This document shows, one piece after another, positions 8,974 through 19,880 of a stretch of 64,000 nucleotides of DNA. The translations under genes were made by a program, and so were the position numbers. Each line of letters starts with the position of its first letter. Within the stretch, counting starts at the first letter, position 1. The stretch is from Pyronema omphalodes. Its lineage: Eukaryota; Ascomycota; Pezizomycetes; Pezizales; Pyronemataceae. The notes under the pieces are model-generated. The model worked only from the letters and a program-made list of their open reading frames with translations. It had not been told where the DNA came from and did not search any database. The DNA is taken from NCBI GenBank assembly GCA_024516155.1, contig JAJJXM010000067.1, forward strand, positions 248,001 through 312,000, written 5' to 3'.

Positions 8974-9834
8974 ATGGCCAGCGCCATAAACCCCGAAAAC
9001 GACCAACACTCCGGCGGCTGGTACCGCCAGGATGCCCCCCCACCGACAACCACGTATCCCCCACACGATGCCCAACACTGGACATTTTGCTACGACGACT
9101 ACTGCGCCACACATCGTCAATCGAAAGAAAACCACAACTATTTTCCAACCGATGGACGGGAAGCAACCAATGAATGTAACTGCGGACGGACGCATGATCC
9201 CGAGTTAGAATCGGTGATCCGGAGGAAACATCTAGATGTTCGGAAGGCCTGTCGGGCCTGGCAGCGGGGAAAGAGGGTCTGCTACGACTGCGGGTTTCTG
9301 ATGAACATGGACGGCCATGAGGCCAGATGCGGCGCCACGGGACCAGCCCGCTCCTCATCACCTCCCGCTTTGACACCGGATGAACCAACTCCTGTCCCGG
9401 AGAAGGACCAACAACACCCCAACGGGGAACAGCCACCCACAGCACCCGAGCTGGCCTTGGAAACCTCGAGCGAGACTTTGATGGAGAAGAGGTATGTGCC
9501 TGTCTATCTCATGTCCCCGAACAGGGACCCCGAACGACTCGCGATAAACCTGCGCTTTTACGGACCACCCACTGGAAAGGAAGAGGCACCACCGCCGAAC
9601 CACACCCCACCGCCATTCGAGGGGTCCTCGACACCCGAGCACTCCAGCACTGGGTTCGGAGGAGACTCTCGCCGCCGCCAACGACTATCCGGCAGATCCG
9701 TCGCAAGAACCGCAATCACCGTCGCCAGCGACAACCCCGACCTCGTCCCCACGGGGAACCCCGGACAAGCCTCGTCGGAGTCTCGGCCTGGAGGGGGGAG
9801 CTACTGTCACGAACCGCTAAGGATATACTTCTGA
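8974..9834 (+). CDS. ORF3 of element A: Cys/His-rich protein, homologue of element B ORF3
   Basis: 286 codons from an ATG in a good context (ACCATGG) five nt after the pol stop, suggesting reinitiation or a spliced message. The conserved pattern is TFCYDDYCATH, then CNCGRTH, then KACRAWQRGKRVCYDCGF with the trailing H-x3-C, at the same spacing as element B. A Pro-rich linker follows. In this frame the C-terminus is QASSESRPGGGSYCHEP and lacks the hydrophobic segment. In another frame (frame of 9807, ending at TAG 9909-9911) the LTR encodes SRTAKDILLRGIVTIAGLWF, which aligns with the anchor of element B. A one-base frameshift in the linker has therefore probably detached the anchor. Function is unknown. 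Confidence 0.72.
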   Translation: MASAINPENDQHSGGWYRQDAPPPTTTYPPHDAQHWTFCYDDYCATHRQSKENHNYFPTDGREATNECNCGRTHDPELESVIRRKHLDVRKACRAWQRGKRVCYDCGFLMNMDGHEARCGATGPARSSSPPALTPDEPTPVPEKDQQHPNGEQPPTAPELALETSSETLMEKRYVPVYLMSPNRDPERLAINLRFYGPPTGKEEAPPPNHTPPPFEGSSTPEHSSTGFGGDSRRRQRLSGRSVARTAITVASDNPDLVPTGNPGQASSESRPGGGSYCHEPLRIYF

Positions 9835-10442
9835 GGGGAATTGTAACCATAGCCGGGCTGTGGTTCGTGGGCGTGACACTGGGGATGGCGTATGCCACGG
9901 TTAGGGTTTAGGTGAGGAGGTGGAGCTAGGGTTAGGCGAGAGGCAGGAGTTAGGGTTTAGGCGAAGGACAGGGGGGTAAGTTCAGGATGGAACGAGGAGG
10001 GTTTCCTCTAGGTTTGGATTATGTTTTGTATTGTGTTTTGATTATGTTTTGTATTGTGTTTTGTTTATGTTTTGTATTGTGTTTTGTTTATGTTTTAGTT
10101 AGGTTTGGAAGTCATGGTGGAACGAAGGGTGTCTCATGATGGATGGAATATCTGCTGGACAGATAAGTTGGGAACTCACATGAGCACAGGAACGAAGGTA
10201 TATAAGGGGACATTTGTATTTCATTAGTTTAGTACGCAATCAATTATCTATCTACACAATCCTATCTACACACTGAAGTCCTATCATCCAACCGTGACCA
10301 CAAACCCAGCCCATTCCCACCTACTTACCCATTCCGAATACTCACCCATTCCCCCCCCAAGACCAATCCTCGACGATTATACTAAAGGCAACGCTGCAGG
10401 GACATCCTGTGTACGAGGTAAGTACTGCCTGAGCCCGTGACT
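9805..10442 (+). repeat. 3' LTR of element A
   Basis: A polypurine tract (GAGGGGGGAG, 9791-9800) precedes TGTCACG at 9805. The end is placed at CGTGACT (10436-10442), one base off the perfect inverted CGTGACA, so this border is approximate. Contents: TTAGGG-type motifs at 9900-9960, a 22-bp tandem repeat at about 10019-10095, a TATA box (TATATAAG, 10199-10206) and ACGCAATCAA at 10234-10243. That last motif is the same one used in the predicted self-priming of element B. Confidence 0.8.
10019..10095. repeat. 22-bp tandem repeat in LTR A
   Basis: About 3.5 units of TTATGTTTTGTATTGTGTTT plus two bases, in U3 upstream of the TATA box. Confidence 0.85.
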
Positions 10443-13400
10443 AACTTACCTAGAAGTCCAGAGCCGAACCCCATTGCATAGCAATCCGACCGTTGTATCG
10501 CCTGTCGTCTGCGTGTAGCTGGATTCTGACACTCACCCTGACCCACCGCTGCATTCTGACAGGTGACATGAATGCCCATCATGCACTGTGGAACTCTCAT
10601 CTCACAAGGATGACACGCGCGGACGAGCTGGTATACCTGATTGAAGAAGCAGGCTGGCACCTAGCTAACATACCAGACACAGAAACATACCACTACCGCA
10701 ACTGCCAGGGACGCTCCGTTCTGGACCTGACACTCTCTACACCCTTAATGGCGAACGAAGTACGGAACTGGGCAGTCGATCAGGACGCGGCAACAGGTTC
10801 AGATCATGAAGTAATCCAGTTTCAAATACAGTCGCAACACCCAGATGTTGAGCTTTCCAGCCCTAAACCACAACTGAACTGGAAAAAGACCAACTGGGAT
10901 GAATTTGCTGCCATCCTCACGCGACTCGCCTCTCGGCTTCGACCCCGGTGGTCACACCTGCAAGGTAATCCTACTACCATCAACCTGGACGAATGGCCCG
11001 CCTCCCTTGAACAAACAATAGCCTCGGCAGCCGAACAATCTACTCCAGCCATCGGACATTCCCCCAGCTCCAAGCGCTGGTTGACCGATAATCTCACAAC
11101 CATCAGGAAAGAAATGAACCAGGCTCAAGGGGTCTGGAAGCGTACAAGGCACCCCGACGACCACGCCCAGTTCAAAAGCAAGCGTAACTACCACTTCCGG
11201 GCAGTTCGACATGCAAAAGACAGCCTATGGAAGGAGTACCTATCTCAAGCAAAAGGAGCTGACATATGGGCTGCCTTCCGCTACACTAACCTTCGCCACG
11301 CCCAGCTCACGCCATCAATCACTGACACAACCACCCAACCCAACGCCCTCCGAACAGACTTTGCCGGCAAAGTTCAAGCCTTTCAGGCCCTCTTTCCCCC
11401 CCCCCCCCCCCCCCCCCCACCAGACGCCCCCCCTCAACCCCACCAGAACAACAAACCCCCAATCGAATGAGCACATTCTCGGAAGTCGAAGTTAAATGAG
11501 CCATCTTCACCTCAGCACCGAAGAAGGCCCCTGGCCCAGATGGCATTCCATTCCTGTGCCTACGACAAGCCTACACCACCATCCCGGAAGATTTTCACCT
11601 TCTATACGCAACCCTTGGCAGAGTTGGATATCAACCACGCTGTTGGAGACAGGCTACTACAGTGGTGATACCAGAGCCGAACAAACCTGACTACAGCTCT
11701 GTGAAGGCCTATCGCCCGATTGCGCTGCTAAACTGCATGGAAAAGATCTTAGAAAAGGTAATGGCGACACGTCTAGGACAACTAGCCGAAACACACCACA
11801 TTCTTCACAGAGATCATATTGGAGGAAGACCCAAGCCATCAGCCATCGATGCAGCAATGGCCCTGACACATGACGTTGAGCTTGGCCACAGAAACAAACT
11901 CATAACCTCCGCCCTCTTCCTCGATGTCAGAGGTGCATTTGACAATGTATCTGCCACACGCCTCCTCGCTACAATGACATCTCTGGGATGCCCATTGCCC
12001 ACAGTATCTTGGTGCACATCCTTCCTGCAGGACAAAACCACCGCCCTGTCATTCCACGGACACACCGACGAACAACGAGCCACCCGAACCCGTATCGCCC
12101 AGGGATCACCCACCTCACCGATCCTGTTCCTCCTATACCTGCGACCGCTCTTCGACAGTCTATCATCAATCCACCCCAGCGTCTGGACACCCAGCTACAT
12201 CGACGACGTCGCTCTAGTCACACAGGGTACATCCAGAGAATCTAACCCAAGGACCCTTGAAAAGGCCGCAGAAACCGCTTTCGAATGGGCCAACAACAAC
12301 GCTGTGGCATTCGACGACTCCAAGTCAGAACTCCTCCACTTCCACAGATTCCAAAAAGATGACACGACCCCTCAAACATGTGTCAGACTTGCCAACGGCA
12401 CAATAGTCCAACCAGGCACAAAAGGAGGAAAGAAAGATGTGGTCCGGTGGATTGGCATCCACTTTGATTGAAAACTTTCCTTTGTTCACCACGTAAATAC
12501 TAGACTAACAGCCGCATCCAGGTCCTTTAACGCCGTAAGAAGCCTTGTGCGATATGAAACTGGTCTGTCCCCCTCCGCTACAGGAACACTTGACCGTGCA
12601 TGGGTCCAATCCAGATCCGACTTCGGTTCAGAGATATGGTGGTCAAATCAGAAAATGCTGGAATCCAGACTACAACGACAACAAAACACCGCCCTACGCA
12701 AAATCCTCAACGCCTTCACATCAACCCCAATCATGGCCCTGCACAACAAAGCGGCCCTCCCACCCGTTAAGATCAGACTCACCCACAAGAAACGAAAATA
12801 TGCCCTCAGACTCGTCTCCCTGCCCCCTACCCACCCCGTTATTTCCCGCTGCCCCTCTTCCTTCCCAACCCCAGGCCACTTTGAGAACGCCAGCATGTCC
12901 TCCAACGAGCATGACTGTGACTGGCACGGTCACACACGCCCCCCGTCCCGTCTCACAAGCATCCCGACTCTGATGAGACCATGGCTATCCCCCACCAGCA
13001 CAGTTGAGAACACGGTGCAACCAGACCCCTCTATATGGAAACCACCCCCTCTGACAACAACCATCTCCACGAGCGAAAAGGAGGACGCAGCTACTGAACA
13101 CCTTGCACTCCTACACTCTCTGAGAACAACACCCAACACAATCGTGGTATACACGGATGGCGCCCAACTCAACGACAAGACCGGGGCTAGCTTCCTCATC
13201 CCTGACGGCCTTGACAAACAAATACAGGCCCTTATCCCCATGTCCAACACAAACGAAGTCTTTGACGCTGAACTACAAGCCATCTCAGAGAGCCTACTCC
13301 CCTGCGCTACACACCTTCGACGCCTCCACCTCCACAACCGTCAGATACACTTCGTGACCGACAACCAAACAGCAGCCATGATCCGGTCATCTCACCTCTC

Positions 13401-14668
13401 GCCAGGCCCAGGACGGGAAACTGCCGGCATCATCCGCCACACCTGTGAAACCCTCCTCACACGAACCAACTCCACAGTGCACCTTCACTGGGTACCAGGC
13501 CACACCGACATAGCAGGCAACGATGAAGCAGACCCCCTGGCAAAATTGGCAACTGAAAGAACCCCCCTACCGAACTCGACAATCACCTTATCATGGCTAC
13601 AACGCCGCGTCCATGAAGCTCACATCCATGATTGGGTCACCTGGTACACCTCCACCCCTCGCCCAAGGACATACGATGCACCATTCAAGCGGCAGCCTGA
13701 TGAAGCATACACATCAGTGCCCTGAAAGATATCCACGGCAATACTGGGCCTCCGAACAGGACATGGTTCCTTCCTCAACAGCCTGACACACCCCGCCTCC
13801 TAACAATACCCCTCCCGCTCATGCACATGCCCCCTGCACCCCCCTCAAACCCCACGCCACCTTATCTTGGCCTGCCCTATATATACCCCCCACCGTATTA
13901 ACCTCCGCCACCAACTTAAACTACCACGGCACCGACAACTAAAACTCAAGATGATCCTCCACACACCACATAGAATTCAAGCCCTGACCACTATTATCTC
14001 TCAAACGAAGCTCGCAACTGCAGAATGGGCACACACTCAGCTAAGTACCCCTGTAGCGGAGAGACACTCACCAGAACACAGATTGACAATGGTAGATTGG
14101 GGTACGTTAACTGACCCCGATGAAGAACACCTGTAAAAAAAAAAAAAAAAAAAAAAACAACAACAGAAGAAGAAAAACACCACAATGTATCTAAGCCAGA
14201 AGCAAACTGTCAATAGGACAGGATCAAGACGGATTTGCAAAAGGGAGGATTTGCTATATTTTCTGCCTTTTCTTTTTACACCATGTTTTCTTTTGTATCA
14301 GGAATGACGAAAAGGGAGAGGAGAGATGGGAAAGTCAAGGAGCTGGGGATCGGTGTGTTTCTGTATTTTCTCATATCCTTTGTTTTCCTTTACTTTTCTT
14401 ATTATTATCAGAGTTTCAGGAGGTAGAAACTGGGGAAGGGTGGAGGAAAGATACTAGAGCAAGCAGGGCTCACGGACACAACGACGACATGGATAGACAC
14501 AGAGAGAAAGACAGAGGCGACTACTGCCAGAAACTTAGATAGACCGCTCTGGGGCGTACCCAGTGGCCATCGGAGTCACTCCTGATGGTCAGCATTGTAC
14601 CTTAAAGTAGTACCTGCCATAACCTTACGGTTGCAAGCGTGTATGACTAATAAATAAATAAATAAAAC
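10443..14668 (+). mobile_element. Tad-like LINE, 5' end removed by element A
   Basis: Non-LTR retrotransposon ORF2 followed by an A-rich run (14137-14159), a 3' UTR of about 500 bp and an (AATA)n tail (about 14648-14668). The 3' UTR has two landmarks found again in four other truncated copies in this window: CCTTACGGTT near the tail, and a stretch matching GAGCCCTG in inverse sense. The LINE abuts, and appears to have inserted into, the ankyrin-SPRY gene that follows. Its own 5' half is lost at the border with LTR A. Confidence 0.88.
10454..14136 (+). pseudogene. LINE ORF2: endonuclease C-terminus, reverse transcriptase, RNase H
   Basis: The C-terminal half of an APE-type endonuclease is seen (ILTGDMNAHHALWNS, then GSDHEVIQF). 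The reverse transcriptase follows in another frame after a C-run (about 11397-11418): KKAPGPDGIPF, YRPIALLNCMEKILEK, FLDVRGAFDNV, QGSPTSPILF and the catalytic YIDDVALV. RNase H is complete in its acidic residues (VVYTDGA, FDAELQAI, VTDNQTA, GNDEAD). A C-terminal Cys/His motif reads CTCPLHPPQTPRHLILACP. Defects are the missing N-terminus, the poly-C frameshift, TGA stops at about 11498 and 12469, and frame changes after 13725. RT plus RNase H in one ORF fits the Tad/I group. The element would have used target-primed reverse transcription. Confidence 0.88.
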
Positions 14669-17272
14669 TGATCAGCTGGAAGACCTAGACTTGTACATCG
14701 AGCACAAAAAGAATCTCCAGTTAGCTGAAAACTATCATCATGATGCTACTGCAAAGCTGTTGCAGGAGAAGACATAACTCAACGTTGAGCGCATTGTTAG
14801 TCGCACTGATGACCACGGTAACACCGAGTTACATAATGCTGTGCAAAAAGAAGATCCAGAGCTTGTCAAATACCTACTTCTAGATATAGCGGATGTCAAC
14901 AAGATCAACAACGCCGGATTCACCAGCCTTCATCTTGCTGCACAGAACAGAAACTTCTCCATATGCTCTATCCTCCTGGGAAACGGGGCCGATGTGAATC
15001 ACAAATTTCCAGTAAACGGCGACACGGTGCTTCAATTCGCGGTCTGCTTCTTGCCTACGCTGTTCCTGGAGTTGTTCCTGCAACATAAATCGGAGATAGA
15101 TATCGAGAATGAGGAAGGCAATACCGCTCTCACGTTGGCGGTCTTGAGTAATGATACGGAGGAAACGAAGCTACTGCTAGACGATGGTGCTGACCCTGAT
15201 CGGAAGAACAAATGAGGAGTGGGGCTGCTGGAGACGGCGTGGAGAATCGGGGGTTTTGAGGTTGCACGGTTTCTACTTCAATACGGAGCCTCCGTAGAAC
15301 GCGACAAGGAGTACACAGCTACTCTTCTGGCAGAAGCCAAAAGGCAAGACGATAAGGAGCTAGTTGTACATTTGACCGAGGCCTCTCCGGGGAAACCAAA
15401 GTTTGGGCTAACTCTTCATTCTGCCATATTAATGGGACGTCCACTTGGAATGATCAGTCGACTACTTCATGCTGCCAGTAACCCACATTGCAGAGATGAA
15501 TATGGATGGTCGACTTTGGATCTAGCAACTGCTGTCCGGAGAAACGATGTGGTTTCCCTGCTGAGACAGTTCCCGTCACCGCCGGCCGAGAGTTTGGATG
15601 CTGCTAAAGCTGCGAGCCAGGAATCTCCAATGCGATGGCGTATTGAGCCATTTCAGGGTAATAATGACCTCTATATTACAGACCTGGAAGTCAAGTACAT
15701 CGGTGAGGTAAACCAAGAATCTTCCACATTATTTCAAATTGACGACCGCCGCGTGCTGGTTCAAGGATGTCGACCGTTCCCCTTGCCTAATACACTAAAG
15801 TTGAACAACACTGTTCCCTCAGGTTATGATGAACCCACTATCATTAGCTCACCTACAGGAGATAAACCGGAGATCTACTTCGAGATAACCGTCCTAAAAA
15901 CGGACAGGGAGAGTCAAGACATGTTTTCGGCTGATGAATATGCGATACCAACAACTGTTGCTAGGATTGTTGGTCTTGGTTTAACCAATGGCCCACTTCA
16001 GTGCCTTGACAGAATGCCTGGTTGGGACCACAACACATGGGGATATCACGGTGACGATGGATACAAATTTCATAACACCGTTCATAGGTTGGGATTTATT
16101 GAGACATACGGGGCAGGCGATACGGTCGGATGTGGAGTTATTGCAGGGCGTCTTTTCTTCACCAAAAATGGCAAGTTTTTAGGTGCGGCTATTCACCGAA
16201 CTCCCTTCCAAAGATAATACTGACGTAATGGTAGGTTTTTGCTTTGATGATGTTTATGGTCAGCTCTTCCCCATCGTCGGAATGGCGCCGGGCAACAAGA
16301 TCCGCGCAAACTTTGGTGATGAGCCCTTCCTGTGGTCCTCTGACCAGCCATCTGCAAAATCCAGTGATGTGGGTGATGGCGTCAATAGTAGGGATGCACA
16401 TGAGACGAGACGAGACGAGACAGAGCTTGGTCTCGAGACGTCTCGTCTCGTGGGATTTTGTTCTCGTAAGTCTCGGGACGTCGCGAGCGTCTCGGCGAGA
16501 CGCTCGAGACTTTTTGCCAAACAAAAAAATAAAAAATAAAAAATTGGAAAAATTCAAAAGAACAAATGAAAGAACTCAAAAAAGAAACTACAATGCCTCG
16601 GAATATTGCATTTTCCAATTCCCTTCCTCTTTGACATCCCCTATTTCCTAGTCATCAAAATAGGCAACTCAGGAAATAAAAAAAGTACAAAAAAATCACA
16701 ATTCCTCCGAGTATTGCCTTTCTGGATTTTCATGTTCTTTGTGCTCTTCGATCTCCCAATCATAAACCCCTGGGAGTCCATTCCAACTTTTGATGAGGAG
16801 TATTGTGGTTGTAGTTTGGCCTAGCAAGCGATTCCCATTCTTTAGGTTAAGAATTCTCACATTAGAACAACCTTAGCACTCAGCCTGCTAGCTCGCAGTA
16901 TGGCTTCTGATGCTATTTGAAACTCCATGAATTATGTATATTTTTTATTTTCTTTTTGTAATTTTTTCCAAATTTTCACATATATTTCCTAAGTCTCGAA
17001 AAGTCTCGAGCTTATCTCGAGCTTTTGAGAAAAAAGTCTCGAGACGTCTCGTCTCGTGAAAATCTAGTCTCGTCGGTCTCGAGACTAAAGCTCGAACTCT
17101 CGTCTCGAGCCGCTCGTCTCGTGTGCATCCCTAGTCAATAGACTTTGGCACACTCAACGAATAATGCTACCGATAATAAGGTTGAGGAGGGCCGCTTTGA
17201 GGCGCCGGACGGCACAATTATCGGATCAGGATTGATTGAGATGATGGAGGTATCTCTGGCTGAAATAGAAGA
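14669..17272 (+). pseudogene. Ankyrin-SPRY (B30.2) protein gene, broken
   Basis: About 800 codons in pieces. N-terminal part: ankyrin repeats (GNTELHNAVQKEDPELVKYL; AGFTSLHLAAQNRNFSICSI; GNTALTLAVLSNDTEETKLL). C-terminal part: a SPRY domain (YFEITVLKTD; GLGLTNGPLQCLDRMPGWD; WGYHGDDGYKFHN; TVGCGVIAGRLFFTKNGKFL; LFPIVGMAPGNKIRANFGDE). Stops are TAA near 14774 and TGA at 15213-15215, both one C-to-T change from CAA or CGA. A frameshift lies near 16190, and a hAT MITE at 16389-17133 splits the last exon. The tail resumes at 17142 and ends at TAG near 17272 (APDGTIIGSGLIEMMEVSLA). The 5' end is lost to the LINE. Ankyrin-SPRY proteins usually act as protein-binding adaptors (family knowledge); the role here is unknown. 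Confidence 0.82.
16389..17133. mobile_element. hAT-type MITE (745 bp)
   Basis: The terminal inverted repeats begin TAGGGATGCACA and continue with GAGACGAG at both ends (one mismatch). An 8-bp target duplication GTCAATAG lies at 16381-16388 and 17134-17141. Both traits are those of the hAT superfamily. The ends are dense in TCTCG/CGAGA words and the centre is AT-rich. There is no coding capacity, so it depends on a transposase elsewhere. Confidence 0.93.
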
Positions 17273-17535
17273 GTAGTGATGGAGAACAGTAGAGGTGAAG
17301 GAATCTCGGGATGGGTGTAGGAAAGTGTCGTTGCTTTTTGTCTGTTAGTTTCTTATTATGAATATATGCAGCGGGCTCTTTGAAGACATTGAGTCCTTGA
17401 AGATCAGAAGCCGGGAGTATTGCCGGTGAAACCTAAGGGTGGCAATCTCGTCAAGCTGAATGCCTAACAGGAAGACCACAGGCTATTTTAGGCATTGCCC
17501 AGCTCCTCTGAACTCGGTATAGTCGTACCGCCTTG

Positions 17536-18029
17536 TTTAATTTATTTATTTATTTCTTCATACTGGCATACAACCGTAAGGTTATGGCAGACGCTACATA
17601 TTTACTGAACAAATCAGGGTTCGGGGTGTAAACCTTCCTCCTGCCAGGAAAGGCCCTGGAGCTGTGGTCTGTCCGAGGGGTGTAGTCCCCTGTCTTCCGT
17701 CGAGGTACATTTTTGTCCATGCGCGTCATCATGTTCAAGAGCCCTGTTCGCTCAGAGGCCACCTCGCCGGGTTGTCTTCCCTATCCTCCTCCCTTCCCCG
17801 CCCTTATTTTCCTTATTTTTCCGCCTGTTTTTTTCCTCCGCGAAGCATGTGCAAGGACAAGCAATAACTGAAAAGCCAAAGAAAATTGCAAACAGTACTG
17901 AAACTAAACGACTGTGTTTCCGCCCATTCGATATCTCTCTTCACTTCCCTCTCCCCTCTTGCGTCCCGTTTCTCTCGCCTTCTTTTGCTTTCTCCTACCC
18001 GGTATTGGTTCTTGTGTTCTTATTCTATA
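17536..18029 (-). mobile_element. LINE 3' UTR and tail, left part of a split copy
   Basis: On the minus strand this ends in (AATA)n (near 17540) preceded by CCTTACGGTT and the inverse of GAGCCCTG (about 17739), as in the LINE at 14160-14668. Its other half is at 22906-23306; the pogo-like element 18030-22903 was inserted in the 3' UTR. The 17273-17535 interval before it holds nothing I recognise. Confidence 0.82.
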
Positions 18030-18242
18030 CAGTCGACTCGGTTTATAAGGGTACTATCTATGAGAATACCCACTGTAGAAGGGTACCAGCCACGGTGCCG
18101 ACGGTTTTTGTATGGGTATTAAGGGTATCACAGTGTACTAGAATATCCTTAAGAAAATGCCGGAAATTTGTATGGTACCCGTATACAGTGGGGCGGCTGG
18201 TGATGTGGCTATGGTGCAATTTGTTGCAATTTGGGTGGCGCT

Positions 18243-19880
18243 AGGACCCCTATGGTACAAGAAAACAAGTGAGAGTGGTTTAGATAAACACCGAAAGTGT
18301 TTAGTTAAACACCCTAAACACCAAAGTTGTTTAGTCAGATTTAAGGTGTTTAGCTAAACCACCCATCGTTGTTTGAAAGTGTTTAGTTAAACACCCCTAA
18401 ACACCGAAGTTGTTTAGTGTGATTTACGGTGTTTAGCTAAACCACCCAGCGTTGTTTAGTTAAACAACTACCTTGATTTTTTTTTTTTGAGGGGTTTACT
18501 TGAACACCCTAGGGGTGTTTAAATAAACACCTTCTTTTTCGCTTATTGTTCGGTGTTTATTTAAACATCCTAGGGGTGTTTGAGGATGTTTAAATAAACA
18601 CCTTCTTTTTTGCTTATTTTTCGGTGTTTAGATAAACACCCTGGGGGTGTTTAAGGATGTTTAAATAAACACCTTCTTTTTTGCTTATTCTTTGGTGTTT
18701 ATTTAAACACCCTAGGGGTGTTCAAATAAACACCTTCTTCTTCGCTTATTCTTCGGGGTTTATTTGAACTGTCCTCTGATGTTCAAATAAACATCTACAG
18801 TCCACTTCCTAGGGATGGCTTTTCCATGGTTCATATAAATGACCCTGCAGTGTTCTACTGAACATTCGGTTTTAAACTGTAGAGCTGTGTTCTGCTTATG
18901 TTTGTTGATGGAAGTGGATATTGCCTTAGTGCGCATCCCTTCCTTATGTCCTGTTCGTTCTGCCGTTGTTGTTCCTCGTTCTTCATCCATTTCATTCACT
19001 TGTTTCTCCACCTCCATCTTTCCGTCTTGTTTGACTGTAAGTTTTTCCTCATGTCAAATGTTTGTCCCTCTACAGAATTTGCTAGTTCATACACCATACG
19101 CCACCGGAGGGACAAAAGGGAGAGAGGGGTGGGGGGGGGGGGGGGGGGGGATGTGAACTTCTAGATACTCGCTGAGTCAAGTACTGCAAACCAACCCCAC
19201 AAACATCTACAATGCTAACCAGACAAACAGGATGCTCAGAAAACCTAAGTCTATTTATTGAAGCGAACCATGATTGCAGCATATGTGAGAGTCAATTACA
19301 AAAGGCACAAAGCGAATGGTACTACACAGAGAGGAGGAGCGGGAGTAGGAGGGGTGAGGAGGGAGGTGGGAGGTTCCTGTATTCGTGGATAGAAGACCTG
19401 GCAATAGCTAGAAACACGTTACATAATGAGCGAGTGGTTTAGTAATCAATTTAACGCATTCAAAAAATATCTGAGGTGCTTGATCAAACCACTATTGTGC
19501 AAGGTGTTTGGAGGTGTTTAATGGGTGTTTAAAAAGGTGTTTAATGCGGTGTTTAAAGGTGTTTAGTAGGTGTTTAATTCGGTGTTAAAAGGTGTTTAGT
19601 AGGTGTTTAGATCGGTGTTTAAAGGTGTTTAAAGGTGTTTAAATCAGTGTTTAAAGGTGTTTAAATCGGTGTTCAAAGGTGTTTAGTAGGTGTTTAAAGG
19701 TGTTTAGTAGGTGTTTAAAGAGGTGTTTAGTAGGTGTTTAAAGGTGTTTAGTAGCTGTTTAAAGAGGTGTTTAGTAAATAACTTTTGTGGGTGTTTGAAT
19801 TAAACACCTTTTGTGGTTTAAAGTGTGGTTTGATTAAACACCTTTTTTTTGTACCACAGGGGGACTCCACTACTTACCTC
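18243..19880. repeat. Nested block of GTGTTTA palindromes and direct repeats with TIR-like ends
   Basis: From 18262 to about 18800 the motif GTGTTTA occurs mostly as palindromes of the type GTGTTTAAATAAACAC. From about 19490 to 19850 it occurs as direct repeats (GGTGTTTAAAGGTGTTTAGT). The block is framed by CCCCTATGGTACAA (18247 on) and the inverse of CCCCCTGTGGTACAA (ending about 19868). It appears inserted next to a GGCGCTA site that is uninterrupted in the related MITE at 40 kb. A G-run of about 20 lies near 19131. No ORF is plausible. Confidence 0.7.

Noticed and set aside
10420..10454. GTAAGT...CTAAC...CTAG resembling a tiny fungal intron at the LTR A/LINE border
   Set aside because: Only about 35 bp and spans the junction of two transposons, so coincidence is more likely.
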